Assembly (NCBI RefSeq): GCF_041381155.1
Contig: NC_091138.1
Location: forward strand, 32,233,604 to 32,297,603
DNA from: Argopecten irradians
Lineage: Eukaryota; Mollusca; Bivalvia; Pectinida; Pectinidae
Length of the DNA stretch: 64,000 nucleotides
Reading direction: 5' to 3'
The position numbers and the translations under genes are program-made. Under the pieces are notes generated by a model that did no database searches, was not told the DNA's origin, and saw nothing but the letters and a program-made list of their open reading frames with translations. Below, in pieces: positions 1 to 13,215 of this stretch (position 1 is its first letter; the number at the start of each line of letters is the position of its first letter).

Positions 1-1808
1 TTGTCTAGAACGATCGCATCGCTTATCGCCCCTGATATCACCAGGTGGCCGTAGATTCGTGACGTCATCTGAGACCAACAGCTGTGACAAGAGCCGGGAA
101 ACTCAATGGGGCAGTGTTGCGGTATTGGCGATTATAGATATTTAAAACAGTCGCGCTACGTGTAGTTGCTATATTGAATAGTGGAAATGAATCCGTATAT
201 AATATATAATCTATAACATACAATGATATAATAAAAACGATAGCTTACTCATTCTTATCGTCATATTCTGGGCTATAAAATTGTTATGTTCAGTATGTTA
301 AAGATGCTCCGCCGCTGACAAATGGTAAATTTTAACTATCAAAAACAGGAGCAGACGATTTAGTATTTTTCTTCAGTTACAAAAGTTACTTACTTTACAC
401 CATTACCACCATTGAACAGTTTGTGAGCTTCTAATTTTACTTCAAGTTAAAAACATGAAATATAATTAATTGCATCCCGAAAAAAATCCGTGTTACTATA
501 TCCTATATGGAATGAAGTACTGATTGCGCATGCACCAAAGGCGAAATAAATTATTCTATATTATTGTTTGTGTTAATTAGACATATATATACACGATTAA
601 ACACCAATTATTGTTCAAATGGTGAATATCATTTATGCTCTGTCGGCGGTGGAGCATCTTTAAAAGCCATTTGACACCGTGTACGTGTGTGCCACTGACT
701 CAGGTTCAAGGGGGTTGCGCTTGACTTTTGTCTGTAACTTAAAACTCAAAACATAGACTTTAAAGTTAAACCAACAAGAAGAAATATAACTTTACAAGAA
801 AATGGACCCAAATTACAATGAGACTACATGCTACATGTTTATAAAAAAAACCGCCATCCCTCATACCCTATCCAAAACCCTATCATATCGCGATAAACGT
901 GCCCCTATCCCGCCTTATGTACGTACTGCACACCTCTATATTTCCTATTTAAAGCTTAATCTTTCAGAACACCGCACAGAAAGGGCTAGACTTATTTATT
1001 TTCTTAAAGTTCTATAATGAGTTTTACGGATGTGTACGAAATAGAATAACATGTACAGTAGTAACAATACACGCACGGCCGATAAAAAAGACGGGACACA
1101 AAACACAGAAACTAGATACAATGACCTAATATGGATGACATGTACTCGTGGACAAGATACACATGTAATAGTTCAACTAACACAGGACCATGAAACAACA
1201 TATATTTCTTATAAAACACAAATCATTTACAAGACCGCTTCATTATATTTTCTAACCGTGCGGAGTTTTGGAAATAAGAAACCTGTCGACCTTAGTAAAT
1301 TTTAAAAGTACAGAATACGCACAGACCACAGCACACTAGATAGCCTATTGACCATTATGAGACGATCTAGGGGTCTAAATAAAATAAATCGGTAAAATTC
1401 GCATTCTACATATATATACGCAAGTGTACTATGTAGAATATAACAGGAACTTAATGAGTACTAAAATTGGCCAAATTTGCGAGCATTGTGGTGTTTTGGG
1501 GGTTCGGGGGAGACCCTGATAAAGATATTACAATTTAGAATGACTGAGATATGAGTTTCACGATGTATTTTGATGATTTTACGAGGGCTTAAGGCGAGAT
1601 ATTTTGTTTTTTGGGGGTCCTAAGGTCTCCCCCGAGAAGGAAAAATATTACTAAATGTATTTATGATTGCTGAGATGAGTTTTACGATGTATTTTGATGA
1701 CTTTAGAGCGTTCTTAACATGGTAATTTTTCGAATTTAAATTCCTGCAATTAAATAATGATAACTGTGAATGTCGTCATATCATTATGCAACCCTGCTCG
1801 ATCTGAAC
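1..1808. other. no recognised gene
   Basis: AT-rich sequence. Short open stretches at 802-1017 and 1051-1305 show no recognisable domain and no supporting splice pattern, so they are not called. A TGACGTCA palindrome lies at about 71-78. Confidence 0.6.
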
Positions 1809-1911
1809 TAGTCCGCTAAACCTGCCTATATTATTAGGCTTTTTTCCCCCTATATATTAGGCAAAAAAAAAATTAAAAAAGCCTAATGATATGAGCAGGT
1901 TTAGCGGACTA
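1809..1911. mobile_element. 103-bp palindromic MITE with 9-bp target duplication
   Basis: The ends are inverted copies of TAGTCCGCTAAACCTGC, and the inner parts (ATTAGGC and GCCTAAT) also pair, so nearly the whole element can fold into one hairpin. It is flanked by exact 9-bp direct repeats GATCTGAAC at 1800-1808 and 1912-1920. A 9-bp duplication is typical of the Mutator superfamily; that assignment is inferred from duplication length only. No coding content. Confidence 0.85.
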
Positions 1912-1920
1912 GATCTGAAC

Positions 1921-3396
1921 ATACCTGTTTCACACCACCGGCACATTGTTGTGTAACCCAAAATAAATATGAAAATCCCTAAAATGAAGTATGAAAAATG
2001 TGCAGAAGGACCTCTTTTATTTTTAATGCGCATTTTGAGAACATTTCAGTCGAGGAAAATGGGGGGCAAAAGGACACAACTTATAAATTATTGATTTTTT
2101 TCTTTTAATCTGCATGTATTTTTCATGTCTCCGTATGTTTGTAACAGATGATTTTCTATCAAAACGTAGGTCTAAAGAGGTGGGCCCCAATAATTGTCCA
2201 TTTTCGCTACGATCTTATTTCGCTCATAAAATTACCAGTAGATTCTATGTATATCAAAACTCCTCGGTTAATTTTATGTGTAAACTATAAATTACATACA
2301 TGCACAGTCGTATTACTCCAGGGTGGACTGAATAGGAAAGAACTACTTATTCATTCGTGGTTTAACCCCTGGCACACCATAAGCCACATGACATATGTAC
2401 CCGCGACATTAATGACATCATTATTTACATGTAGTGACGTCATTTCATAGGTTATGACGTCAATAATGTGTCATTATGTAGGGGATAAATCACGCTACCC
2501 AATAAGTCGAAATATAACATATTTTTCTCCGTGTGTATTTCCGTAAGTACTAAGACATGTGGCTAAAATGCACATGCATGTTGACAGTTCCGCGATCGGC
2601 ACATCGGCTTCCTGTAGTTGATTGTCTCAGATGACGTCACAACTCATCGGAACTCAAGGGAGGTAAGTCATAGAAAAAAATATGTCGTCGAAAAGATGTG
2701 AAGATTGCTTTCATTAATTTTACTATTTAGAGACAAAATATAAGTAAATATCAAACTGGTATATGTTTAGATAGGCATTACAAATGTTTCTAGCGTATTA
2801 TCTCATTTTCCATATCCGTTCTCTCCCATACTATTAAGCTTATGAGCATTTCTCAGTACATTTGTATTAGGGTTTCTTTGCTCAATGTTAATTCATCAGT
2901 TTGTCCGTGTCCATTGTAAGTAACACAAGGATTTTGCCATGTGTAGAAATAAAAAAAACTTTGACTGCAAAATGCTGCATCAAAATATTTATAGGGGATA
3001 TGTACATTATGAAACAATCAAATTATTATCGAACTCTGTTCAGCGATTGCAAGAAAAATAATTAAATGAAGAAAAGAAATTCTCAGAAACTTTTAATGTA
3101 AGTAAATTTTATTTAAAGTTATTCCCATCTGTGCTTTCAATTGACAGAATGCATTTATATCAATTCCAAGGCATCATTTGCTGATGATAAATGGTCCTGA
3201 GGAGTTTAAAGTTTTCCTTACAATACGAAGTTGCTATCATATGATAATTAATTGAAATAATAATTAGTGAAACTTTTTCGATGTAAATTTTTTTTTTTAT
3301 ATTTCTTTTATTTTCTAATTGCATTGTATTTTTAAAAATCTTTTCACCATTGGTTAGTTGGTCTATTGATTAATTTCATTATTATGAAAGGGGCTG
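1921..3396. other. no recognised gene
   Basis: A 100-codon open stretch at 2148-2450 has no recognisable similarity and an AT-rich, non-coding look. TGACGTCA palindromes occur near 2427, 2453 and 2632. Nothing else is supportable. Confidence 0.55.
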
Positions 3397-3889
3397 GACA
3401 TGAACTGATGCTTCGCTCGGGTGTAATAAATCCCTTATTACTCTAAAGCCATGCAATAAACCTTTACTTAAAAAATAGTAGTAATCACTGGTAATATAAG
3501 GGGATTAACTGTAACATGCCCACATAGTACCTGTGTAGGTACAAAATATCAGAGTTACCGGGATTGTTTCTATAGAGAAATGAAATAAAACAAGATCTGC
3601 ACCCTCCGCGTCCCAAATAGTAACAATATTATCCAAGTTAATTTCTTAAACTTTAAGACATGAACTGATGCTTCGCTCGGGTGTAATAAATCCCTTATTA
3701 CTCTAAAGCCATGCAATAAACCTTTACTTAAAAAATAGTAGTAATCACTGGTAATATAAGGGGATTAACTGTAACATGCCCACATAGTTACCGGGATTGT
3801 TTCTATAGAGAAATGAAATAAAACAAGATCTGCACCCTCCGCGTCCCAAATAGTAACAATATTATCCAAGTTAATTTCTTAAACTTTAA
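3397..3889. repeat. 260-bp tandem duplication
   Basis: Copy 1 is 3397-3656 and copy 2 is 3657-3889. The copies are nearly identical, except that copy 2 lacks a 27-bp block after CCCACATAGT, which holds the CCTGTGTAGGTAC part of copy 1. The near identity points to a recent duplication. No gene lies inside. Confidence 0.9.
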
Positions 3890-6548
3890 AACTTATTAAA
3901 ATGTGTTATGTTAAAATGATTAAATATTAATCTTGGATAAAAATGCAAAGATATGTAATAGAAATGTATGCATCGTTCGAAAGATCGATTTTAGTTACTA
4001 AATATTATGATATTAATCTCAAATGATGCTTTTCTTTCTTCTTTCAATCACAGGTGCGCTATGTACCAAGGTGTAATCAAAGCTCCCCAAAACCCTGATT
4101 GGCCTTCCCGTATTTTTGCACCGATACAAATATATGCTACATCTACATCTACGTTTGCATTAATTCATAGGAGTGTTGGAGGTCCTTACTATAAAATATG
4201 ACTTCATATAAGATAACGCCTATCAGCGATTGTTTCTGTGCCCTGTGGAGAGTAAGAGGTGCAGTGTATTGAATGAGCTAGAGAGGATGAATAAGATCGA
4301 GAGAAGGTGATATTGAGATTTATTCTTCTTCGTGGTAAAAGAATTATTTACACAAAAAAGCAAAAACAAAACACATGAGTCGGATAGATATTGGACACGG
4401 TTTTCTGGATTGCGTTTACTTTTTTTCTCTACCCGGGTATTTGGGTATTTTTTCCGTTACAACGGCCCTATGGACCATTCTGCTCTGGAGATTCTTTTTA
4501 AACTTAAGTAAAATTTAAGTTGTTTTTGGCTATTGAAGAAAATGAAGGTTAATGTCATTCAAGGTACTTTTGATCCCAACATAAACGTCTGTGGAGCCCA
4601 CAATTATGGAAAAGTTGTGAGTTTTAAAAGTTTACAACCGACGACGCATGACGCCTCACGATATTAAGGTGATTGACACAGGTCAATTAGATTACCCAGA
4701 CTAAATGTAATTGGCGAACAGTTGATGTTATTAATTAGCTACTTTCATATTCAATATGAGGAAACTGCTCTATCGATATAATAACCAAAACTGGGGCAAA
4801 CTGAGCCAATACGAGACAAACATATTGGTAAGTGACATGGAGTGAGCAATTTGTATGCTAAGACAACAAAGTGAGCAATTTGTATGCTAAGACAACAAAG
4901 TTTATACGAATGCAATAGGTGGTAAATAATCAAAACCATTCCATACATTTAATGTTTTTGCTGTTTAAAAGCTCACACGAGATGTCAATTCAATTCAGCG
5001 ATGACATTCTAAATTTACTTTGTTCATGATTTTCGTGCACAAAACGTCACGTGTTGTTTAGCTCAAGCAAATCGCAGTGGTTCGCGTTGTCCAGAAAAGG
5101 TGGAAATGAGCATATGAAAATCGTTCTTTCTTAATTGTGCCGGGGTCATGCTACATTTCTATGTACAGTACATCATCTTACTAAAGGTATGGTAAAATAC
5201 AGTGGAAACCTTGGTTGAGAATGACAACGATCACAAAACAATCTGGATACAAGTAGTATAGTATTGGATCGCACAATGTAGAGCATGACTTTTACCGATT
5301 TTTGATCTGGCACTCTGGTGGTTCCATAATTATGTAAACTCACGATAGGTAATTCTCAGATCTGGATGACATGGATGGTTAAATATAAGTAATATTTGCC
5401 TAAATGTTTGCACGTTAACGGTGTGTGTTTTCATGATAAAAATAGTTACATCTTACACATACATGTATGAAAACACAGCCATAGCATATAGCCGAACAAG
5501 GCAATACTAGTTCTGAGGATATGCAGATGTTGGTGGGGAATTCGAATGTTCAGCCATTCCGTATATTGGAAAATTAAAATAAAATGCTTCCATGTATGTA
5601 GGATTTGATATTTTTTTCAAATTATGTAATACAATAGTTCCGTTTTTTCAGTATTCAAAGATATGCTACTCGACTTAATCAGTTTATCCGTTTATTTAAA
5701 GTTATATGTGCCATAATTGGGCGAAAATTTTGACATGCTATTTTATCATTGTTAATCTATTAAAAACCATAAGGTTTGATGAATAAAGCTGTAAAAATCA
5801 TTCAAATAGCTTCAGATGACTTGTAAACGTTAGTTATAACACAGAAATTTTTTACTGTAAAATTGATGTTTTTATGCCTTAAATATGTTTACATGGAAAC
5901 ATACCTGCAGAAATCACTTAACAATTACTAATAACATTGTAAAAATGTAACATGAAATTGTAGACCACAATTTGGCTTCATGGTCTGACCGTATGTACTC
6001 ATTTCACTTCACTATTGATGTAAATAAATGATTTTTGGCAGTACTGCCAAAATTCATTTTCAGCTCTTATTTGTACATGTAAAATTAAAACCTATGCATT
6101 GAAAGTACTGTAATTTTCAAAACGTTGGTAATTTTTGGTGATAAACAACATATTAAAAGCTTATCTTGATTCGTGAGTATGAAAAATACGGCACATATAA
6201 CTTTAAGCAAGGTTTACATAGACAGAAGACTGTTCCATCTATTTGTGTAAAGATTTCAATACCACATATTGATTGGCTAAGATATTCATCTTTCAGGAAA
6301 AATTGCGTAAGGCCAAAAAATGTGTCTGTTTAGGGTTAAGCGATCCATTTTCCCCCACTTTTCTACGAAAAAAAAATTAAAGTCGGGATTTCGATCTTAG
6401 GCTCCGGTTCCGGCCATTATTTAGATTGAAAAGACACTATTTTTCTTTTTTTTTTTTTTTTTACACATATTTTTCTGGTCTAATCACTGTATGTCCCTCA
6501 CTCCCGATTTAAGCTAATCTGTATTTTGTTTATATTCATATTCGGTGT
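3890..6548. other. no recognised gene; small direct repeat at 4842-4899
   Basis: AT-rich non-coding sequence. A 29-bp unit beginning GTGAGCAATTTGTATGC is present twice in tandem at 4842-4899. No open frame looks like a gene. Confidence 0.55.
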
Positions 6549-6559
6549 CTTATTGGTAG

Positions 6560-7043
6560 CTGCAATATTGTAGCTCAAAAGACTTTTAGACAGAAAATGG
6601 TGTCGTCTTTAGAGCTACAATTGGTGCCTATTACTGCTAATGGAGCAAATTAATGATTATTAATCATTTGTTTGCATTTTATCGTACTTGTTTGATATCG
6701 ATTATCTACTAGACAATGAAACTGAACCACATAAAATATCAAATTCTCATCGGGGCATTATTTTTTTTTACATATTACATATGAAGGTCTTTCTGACGGG
6801 AATTTATACGGCGAGTCCACAAATTGTGAATTTGACGTCTTGTGAGCTGTATGGTAGATATTAAGAATGGTAGTTATGTTGTTTTGGACAAAAATTATAT
6901 GTGAAAATAATCGGAAACCTACAAAAAAGTATGAAAAACTGTGCCCGAGTGGTTTTCGGAGGCAGTGCTCCACTACGACGCATAGGGACCAATTCGTACC
7001 CGGCCGAAAGGTATATATAGTAGGCCGGGTACGTATATTCGTT
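6560..7043. mobile_element. 484-bp interspersed element with 11-bp flanking repeats
   Basis: The sequence starts CTGCAATATTGTAGCTC and ends near ACGTATATTCGTT. It is flanked by exact 11-bp direct repeats CTTATTGGTAG at 6549-6559 and 7044-7054, which read as a target-site duplication. Two related copies lie in opposite orientation at 27447-28452. The copy has no inverted ends and no A-rich tail, so its class is unclear; it may be one arm of a fold-back element. No protein-coding content. Confidence 0.75.
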
Positions 7044-7054
7044 CTTATTGGTAG

Positions 7055-8087
7055 TTAGTGACATAAGGACAGTCACTACTGTTTTCAATTTTTTTTGCCT
7101 GTATCGATGTTTATGTTTTGGGAGACTGTGGTATATTCGGACTGTGTTTTCTTGTGATAAAGCGGGACTCTTGTCATTTTATATTGTGCTATCTCACTGT
7201 CTGTTCAACAAGCCGCCAGACAAACAACGTACCCAACCCGGTTACATCTCGTTATAATAATAGTTTTACAAAAGAAAAATCTTTACTCGATAATAGTTAA
7301 ATCTGAAGAAAACGAGGAAACTAAAGATAATTAAATAAGGCAATAATTGATTTCCTTTCGACAGAAAGTCGAGTTTTTTCCCTGATTTAGCTACATGCGC
7401 CTTAATTGTATGGTCATTTGTCTTACTCGTGATAAGGACACTTTCGGCTCTACTAGAGTTACTTCCCTTCACTTCACTCTGTCATCGTTCTAATAAAGGC
7501 TCCTTATCTTAAGCGACTTTCTTGAACTCGATTCAAGTAATGCTTTCCAATGGAAAATTTTAAGTTAAGGGATTCCTTAAAGGTAAGGAATATTCACGAA
7601 GCTAGGCCCTAGTTCACCATGGTCATGTCCCAAAATGATGGATTTGTTTACCAGTAAAACATTAACCCAATCTGACCTTAACCTTTCACAGGATGACCCT
7701 GAACTTTAATCAGTTGACTTTGATATACAAATGTAATTAATTTTCAATATATAACCTTCATAATGTAAGCACAAATTGTTCATAAGAGCAAAGGCAACAT
7801 ATTTCGGGGACCTTTATATATCTGACGTTGTGATCGTCACATTTTCTCCTATTATTCATGGTTAAACTGTAAATAAGTTAGTTTTGATAATGCCATGCTA
7901 AAATTCAATGTCTATTGGTCATGGCCTCCTGTCAATAGTATCAAATTAAATCGGAATGAACATCTAGGAGTGTACATGTTATAATACTCAAATTTCTGTT
8001 TGGTTTGAGAAAACATTTATACCTAAACAATTCTAGTATAAGCAATTAGTGTAATACAAAAATAAACTTGAGTTAATGTATTCCAAA
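7055..8087. other. no recognised gene
   Basis: Non-coding. The only repeat-like feature is the motif GAGTTACTTCCCTT at about 7458-7471, which recurs elsewhere in the window. Confidence 0.55.
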
Positions 8088-8093
8088 TTTATT
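8088..8093 (-). terminator. candidate polyadenylation signal of the DPY30-domain gene
   Basis: AATAAA on the minus strand, about 470 bp downstream of the stop codon at 8562-8564. It is a distant but plausible 3' end; no closer canonical hexamer was seen. Confidence 0.4.
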
Positions 8094-8561
8094 ATATAAC
8101 ATTAATATAACATTTGCAAACTTATAACCTTGGCGTTAAATACAAGAGTTATCTCCCTTCCATTTACACACATCCTTGCACACTTCATTATCATCAGCCA
8201 AGATTTATCACACTATAGTTATTGTGTTTAAATAATCATCAATAATAGCAGCTGGGCAAGAAAATGTTCCAGTTGCACTAAAATCTTTAATATTATCACA
8301 GTAAGGCCATTGAATTCCAACACATTAAGGCCAATATTCACATACATACACAGTCTGTTACTTTGGATTGTGTTCCAGAATCATGTAAATATTTGGCAAA
8401 TATAGGTAACTTGAAATTCTAGAACTTCAGCTTCTTTTCCTCTTTGGCTTTACACTTTTTTAATTATAATTATATAAATCCTATCTACATATATAAGTAA
8501 ATGCCAGCAATGTCAATGGTATGGATTTTTGATTTCTATGACTTAGAACTTTTAGATCTGT

Positions 8562-10328
8562 CTATGATGCTTCTCCCTCTGCGGGAGCCTCGCCTTCCTC
8601 CTTCGCTTGCTCTGCTTCCTCCTGTGTACAAAAACGTTCAAAGTTTCAAATCTACCAGAGTAAAGATTCTATATTTTGTAAAGTTTTACAGTCTATCACA
8701 CAGAACCTACTGATCATATTCTGATCTACCATAGTTACTTCCCTTCCTTTACACTAGGTCACCGAAGTAAGTCACTGAAGGGCCTGATCCCAAACATGAA
8801 TGCATGATATTGCCCATCTATATATGTGATGTCAATATATTAAATATATAAAATCAGAATCAGAACTAAAGTGTATTTTTAATATATGGGAAAATCCAAA
8901 ATATAGGTGTTAGTGACCTTATTTTGGTACACAAAATATTACTAAACCTGAATAAATTTATCATAAAAACAAAACAGATATACACACCTCTTTTGGTGCC
9001 TCCTCTGTCGTCTCCTCAGCCTTCTCTGCGTCTCCAGCAGGTGCCTCTGCGGCCTCGCTGGGTTTCTCAGCTTCCTCTGTAGCCCCGGGTGCTGTCTCTT
9101 CCTGTGTCTGGGTTACGGTGGGTTTGATTTCTTCCTCTGTAGGCTCCTGTGCCTCCATCACAGGGGGTAGCTTTGTTGGGGATGAACTCTCCTTCTTAGC
9201 ACGCTCTTCTTCTGCCTATAAGGGTAGACAACTCAAATTTCAATTCTGTACTCAATTCCTATTGAGTCAATCATGCACCCAAAGTTCAATTTGTACTGTT
9301 TTTTAGTTGAGTTGAATATGAACTTGAGTTCAATTCTGTACTTAATACTTATATTTTGTTTTATTTACAAAATACTTGTTTCTATACTGAATTCTGATTT
9401 GTCAATCATCTCCCATGTAACAATGTATTCACTGGGAGATCTGCCCTGTGACGTTGTTTTTAATTATCAGTAATACATTATTAATCATTAATATAAATTG
9501 TATAACTGTAATCTTAAACTTGTCCACCCCTGCTAATTTAAAATGAACTCTTCCTGTCTCAGTATAAGATCCTATTAATTTGTATTTTAGGGGGTAAAAT
9601 TTAGAATTTATATAATAACCTTTCTCCTCTCTTCATCCTCCTCTGCAATTTTCTTAGCTTCTTCTTTCCTTCGTGCCTGAATTTCCTTTTCTTTTTCAAA
9701 GTTGTCTTGTTCTAGGATAAGCATCTTCTTTTCATTTTCTTTCTGTAAAACAAGATTATTTATTAAACGAAAATGAAGATCTCACAAAATTAGCCATGTG
9801 ACTAATATTATACATTTGTATATAAGATACATTGATAGCCACAGTCATGTAAGAACATGCCAGGTTTGTTGGTGGAGGAAAGCCAAAGTACCTGGAGAAA
9901 AACCACTGCCCAACGGCTAGTTCCTGGCAACTGCCCCACTTGGGATTCAAATTCAAATCCCAGAGGTGAAGGGCTTTTGGTCATATGTCAAGACATCTAA
10001 ATCATTTGGCCACTGCGACCCTTCATTTATATATAATATAACTGGGAAAATATCTAGTGTTGAAATAATAACCTGTTCTTGACCCAGTCTGCAAAACTTA
10101 TTTTTCGAAATCTTTGCCCTTGTGCACACAATTTTTACAGCCAAGTGTCTCACATCTATCAATAGTTGGTTTACTCCTTACTTGGGCTTTGTACAATTCA
10201 TTCTCCTTCATTTTATACAGCCATTGTGCTATATACTCCACTGGATCCCGCGGCCTTTTTTCTGCTACTTCTGCCAGACAGGTAGCAAGGCAGGACCCCA
10301 ACTGTTTCTTCAGATAGGCAGAATCCAT
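8562..10328 (-). CDS. DPY30 domain-containing protein, DYDC1/DYDC2-like, 185 aa, 4 exons
   Basis: Exons on the minus strand: 10328-10182, 9742-9620, 9215-8988 and 8621-8562; all junctions are GT-AG and phase 0. The start ATG at 10328-10326 opens [20 protein letters not shown], followed by the [15 protein letters not shown] stretch. This is the hallmark two-helix Dpy-30 motif (residues about 4-45), a dimerisation module related to the RIIa docking fold. Residues 50-110 are strongly charged ([15 protein letters not shown]) and probably form a long helix. The tail is rich in Glu, Ala and Pro. Human DYDC1 and DYDC2, each about 177 aa, have the same plan. Such proteins are known or suspected parts of axonemes and sperm structures, not the histone methyltransferase complexes of DPY30 itself. 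The exact orthologue (DYDC1 or DYDC2) cannot be decided. The gene diverges from the SPMIP2-like gene. Confidence 0.9.
9871..10022 (-). mobile_element. tRNA-derived SINE copy
   Basis: On the minus strand this reads as a diverged tRNA-like head, with CAGTGGCCAAATGAT as the degraded A-box region and a GATTTGAATTTGAATCCC B-box-like segment, followed by GGGGCAGTTGCCAGGAACTAG and a body ending in TTTCCTCCACC. The copies at 36227 and 39610 share this body. It sits in intron 1 of the DPY30-domain gene, in the sense orientation. It is degraded and probably old. Confidence 0.7.
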
Positions 10329-10710
10329 TTTAGTATCTGTGTCGGAAGTAAATAAATTGACCACAATCAGAAAATTAAATAAAAATTGTTGCTTCTAAGA
10401 AAGTGTTTTTGAGTGGGATAAAAATAATAAATCCCTGTGAAAATACTTAAAATGGTTAAGGACTTAGGTAAAGAAGACTCAAAGAATCTTGATCACCAAA
10501 TTAAATCGTGAAAAAGTTTATTTAACTTGTGATCGGTCCGGAAAGGCGATATTAATTAAGTTGATTTACAGTATAACTTCAGGTGCAAATTTGAAATAAT
10601 TTGTTACAGGTACAACAGCTTACATTTTTATTATAAATTAATTTTATGCCTTAATTGTGATGGGAATGGTCTGAAGATACATGTATTATCTGTTTAAATT
10701 TTGACATCCA

Positions 10711-10860
10711 TTTACTTCAGATGTTCACAAAATTATATAATTAGATATCCATTGTTTTCATTTACTTCAGATGTTCACAAAATTATATAATTAGATATCC
10801 ATTGTTTTCATTTACTTCAGATGTTCACAAAATTATATAATTAGATATCCATTGTTTTAA
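10711..10860. repeat. three tandem copies of a 50-bp unit
   Basis: The unit begins TTTACTTCAGATGTTCACAA and repeats at 10711, 10761 and 10811 with essentially no differences, so the amplification is recent. It lies upstream of the DPY30-domain gene. Confidence 0.95.
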
Positions 10861-11034
10861 GAAGTTTAAATTTCATCATTATTTCATCAGTAGCAACATA
10901 AATGAAATGTATATATGATCAGAGTCATAGTGGTTAAATGGAAATGCTATAAAACAGTTTTTTTTTTAAACTGTCACAATTGCTGTGTTAAAATGTATAT
11001 GAATGATGAAAATGATTCAATGTAATCATATTAA

Positions 11035-12394
11035 GATAGACCGTCCCTTCTGGTATCCTCTCAAGGATTTTGTTCATTTTCTGATATTTTGATTTTAGGT
11101 ATACCCTGATCACAAAAACCACATAAAAATCATATGTCACCGAGTTAATTTTTCTTCCAGAGTTGCTTAAAGATAGGTACTAATGACTTTTTATGGATTT
11201 TATGGATTTTTAAATAAATAATATTTCCTCCCTGTAACATCCCTTAAAATATAAATGATATGCCTGTGACGTGTTCATACCTTCAGTAGGTGATATAGAA
11301 TTCATAACTATATCCAATAAACTGGGTTTTCCACAATAAAATAAAATATCATTATTTTACAATTAGATCCAGACCCAATTTTAGTGAAAAATTGCATCGA
11401 AATAGTCATGTTTTCTTTTTTCTGAAAAAAATAATCTCAGGAAAAATCGATTTCGACTTTTTTTTTCCGACTATTTGCAATAAGAAAAGCTAATAAAAAA
11501 GTATACCTCATCGCGTTATTTTTTGAAATATGACCAATTTGCTTCCTAATACTCTAAAATTTTGCCCTCAAAATGTAAAAAATAGGCGAATCCGTAGCAC
11601 TTGTTAAAGTTTTATGTTATTCATTACCCTTGTTAGCTTTCTAAATATATTATATTATTGGAGCATACCAGATAACATAATAATTACATATCTTAATGAT
11701 TTCATTTATTTATTATATAAAATATAACAAACCAGTTTGCAAGCTACATGTATCTGCAGGAAATATATCAGTTTTTTCTGAGACAAATGTTTTGCTCTGT
11801 GTGATAAGGTATTAAAATGGATTATTTTCCTTTATAGCATCTTTTACATTATAAGTAAAGTTTTTAACAAAAAAAAAAAAGAAAATATTTCCCAGCAATT
11901 TTATTTCCGAATTTTGTTTGTCCGTTTCCAGACGAAAATTAGTTTACGGGTATCTCACGAAGAGTGCCTATATTGAAGCTCGAAACTCAAATTTTTCCAT
12001 TTAAAACAATACTATTAACTTCCTTCGGCATCCATACACTGTGTACATTTATTTCTATTCTGCAAAAAGATAGGTATACAATTATAACGATAACGGTCAT
12101 TCATCTACTACTGACATGAAGTTCTTCATTTTGGGTCCCCGTAAATCCATGTGTATTCCATCTGATTGTTTAGCGACTATTATGATTCTTGGAATTTACT
12201 TCATGCATGAATCTTCAAACTTACACTTTATTTACCGATTGTCAACACTTGAAAAGGTTCTAGATGAAATACTTTCTCGAATGCAGATTTCAGAAGCGAG
12301 TTGTAAAAGATGGTACAGAGAAATAAAAAAACATTTGCCGGGATCCGGATAGCGACGTTACAAACGTATGACGTCACAGAAGGGACGGTCTACG
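11035..12394. mobile_element. 1.36-kb DNA transposon with TTAA flanks
   Basis: The ends are inverted repeats that share TAGACCGTCCCTTCTG, beginning two bases inside TTAA at 11031-11034 and TTAA at 12395-12398. The TTAA target suggests a piggyBac- or Kolobok-type element. The body is AT-rich and non-autonomous. The only open stretch, 12116-12352 (78 codons), ends in EASCKRWYREIKKHLPG and could be a remnant, but I do not recognise it. The element occupies much of the space between the two divergent axonemal genes. Confidence 0.7.
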
Positions 12395-12398
12395 TTAA

Positions 12399-13215
12399 TA
12401 TTAGCAGTAAACTTGATTGTCAATAATGATTGACATTAGTTTTACATGTTAATGTACATGTACACAGTGGTGGGGTGAACATCATGAAATCTTAATTGGA
12501 TGATCCCATCGTTTTCAATTTTCTTTAAAAATAGGAGATTAATTTAATCAATCCACATTTATCATGACAGCAACTGTGTCATTTTATTTTCTGTGATCAA
12601 TACACGTGAACAGGTGAAAGGGTGGGGGGTGATAAATGATGATGTTAGTACATTCTCAGACAGTTCAGACATACATGTAAGTTGATAAGAAATTCGAAAT
12701 CAATGGCACATCTTTCAAATCAAATGTATATAGAGCATTTACATCAGCTGTCAATATCAATGATTATTTTAATAATGGCCTCTGTTCGTAGACCGAACCG
12801 TCACATTTTATCGATGTCGCTTCCTTCGCAACCGACACGTTGTGCCTTATTAATCGTACATGACAATAATAAGAACTATATAAAGTGATGTTATACTAAG
12901 AAAAATGTATCAGTATCATTATCGATCATTATTTTATTAAAAATCACATATGCGTAATGATAATTTCAAGAAATGCAGGGCCTAAACAAAATAAGTCTTA
13001 CCGACTTCAGTTCTCCTCTTGTTCCTATGCAGCCTCGTTTCAGAATGACAACTTCCGGTTTTTCTTAGTTACCCCTGACAATGGCGTCTCGTTACTAACC
13101 AGGGTTAATCAGGTGTGGACAAACCTCGTGTACAGGTGTGTAAGGCGATCCGTGTGGGGATTTAACTGTCAACAGGTCGGAGGAAGTAGCTGATCATCTA
13201 AAGCCACCGGCTGCA
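12399..13215 (+). promoter_or_regulatory. upstream region of the SPMIP2-like gene
   Basis: An ETS-type core ACTTCCGG lies near 13051. A partial RFX X-box-like arrangement, GTTACC then CCT then GACAAT, lies at 13068-13082. RFX factors drive ciliary genes in animals, but the right half-site is imperfect, so the site is suggestive only. No TATA box is evident. The rest of the stretch is non-coding. Confidence 0.3.

Noticed and set aside
60-2650. Possible 2.6-kb transposon bounded by inverted copies of TCTCAGATGACGTCAC
   Set aside because: Only 16 bases match exactly and the core is the frequent TGACGTCA palindrome. No target duplication or wider inverted homology could be found.
12957-13193. 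78-codon frame just upstream of the SPMIP2-like start
   Set aside because: Stops before the gene's ATG, has no recognisable domain, and lies in the presumed promoter/5' UTR.
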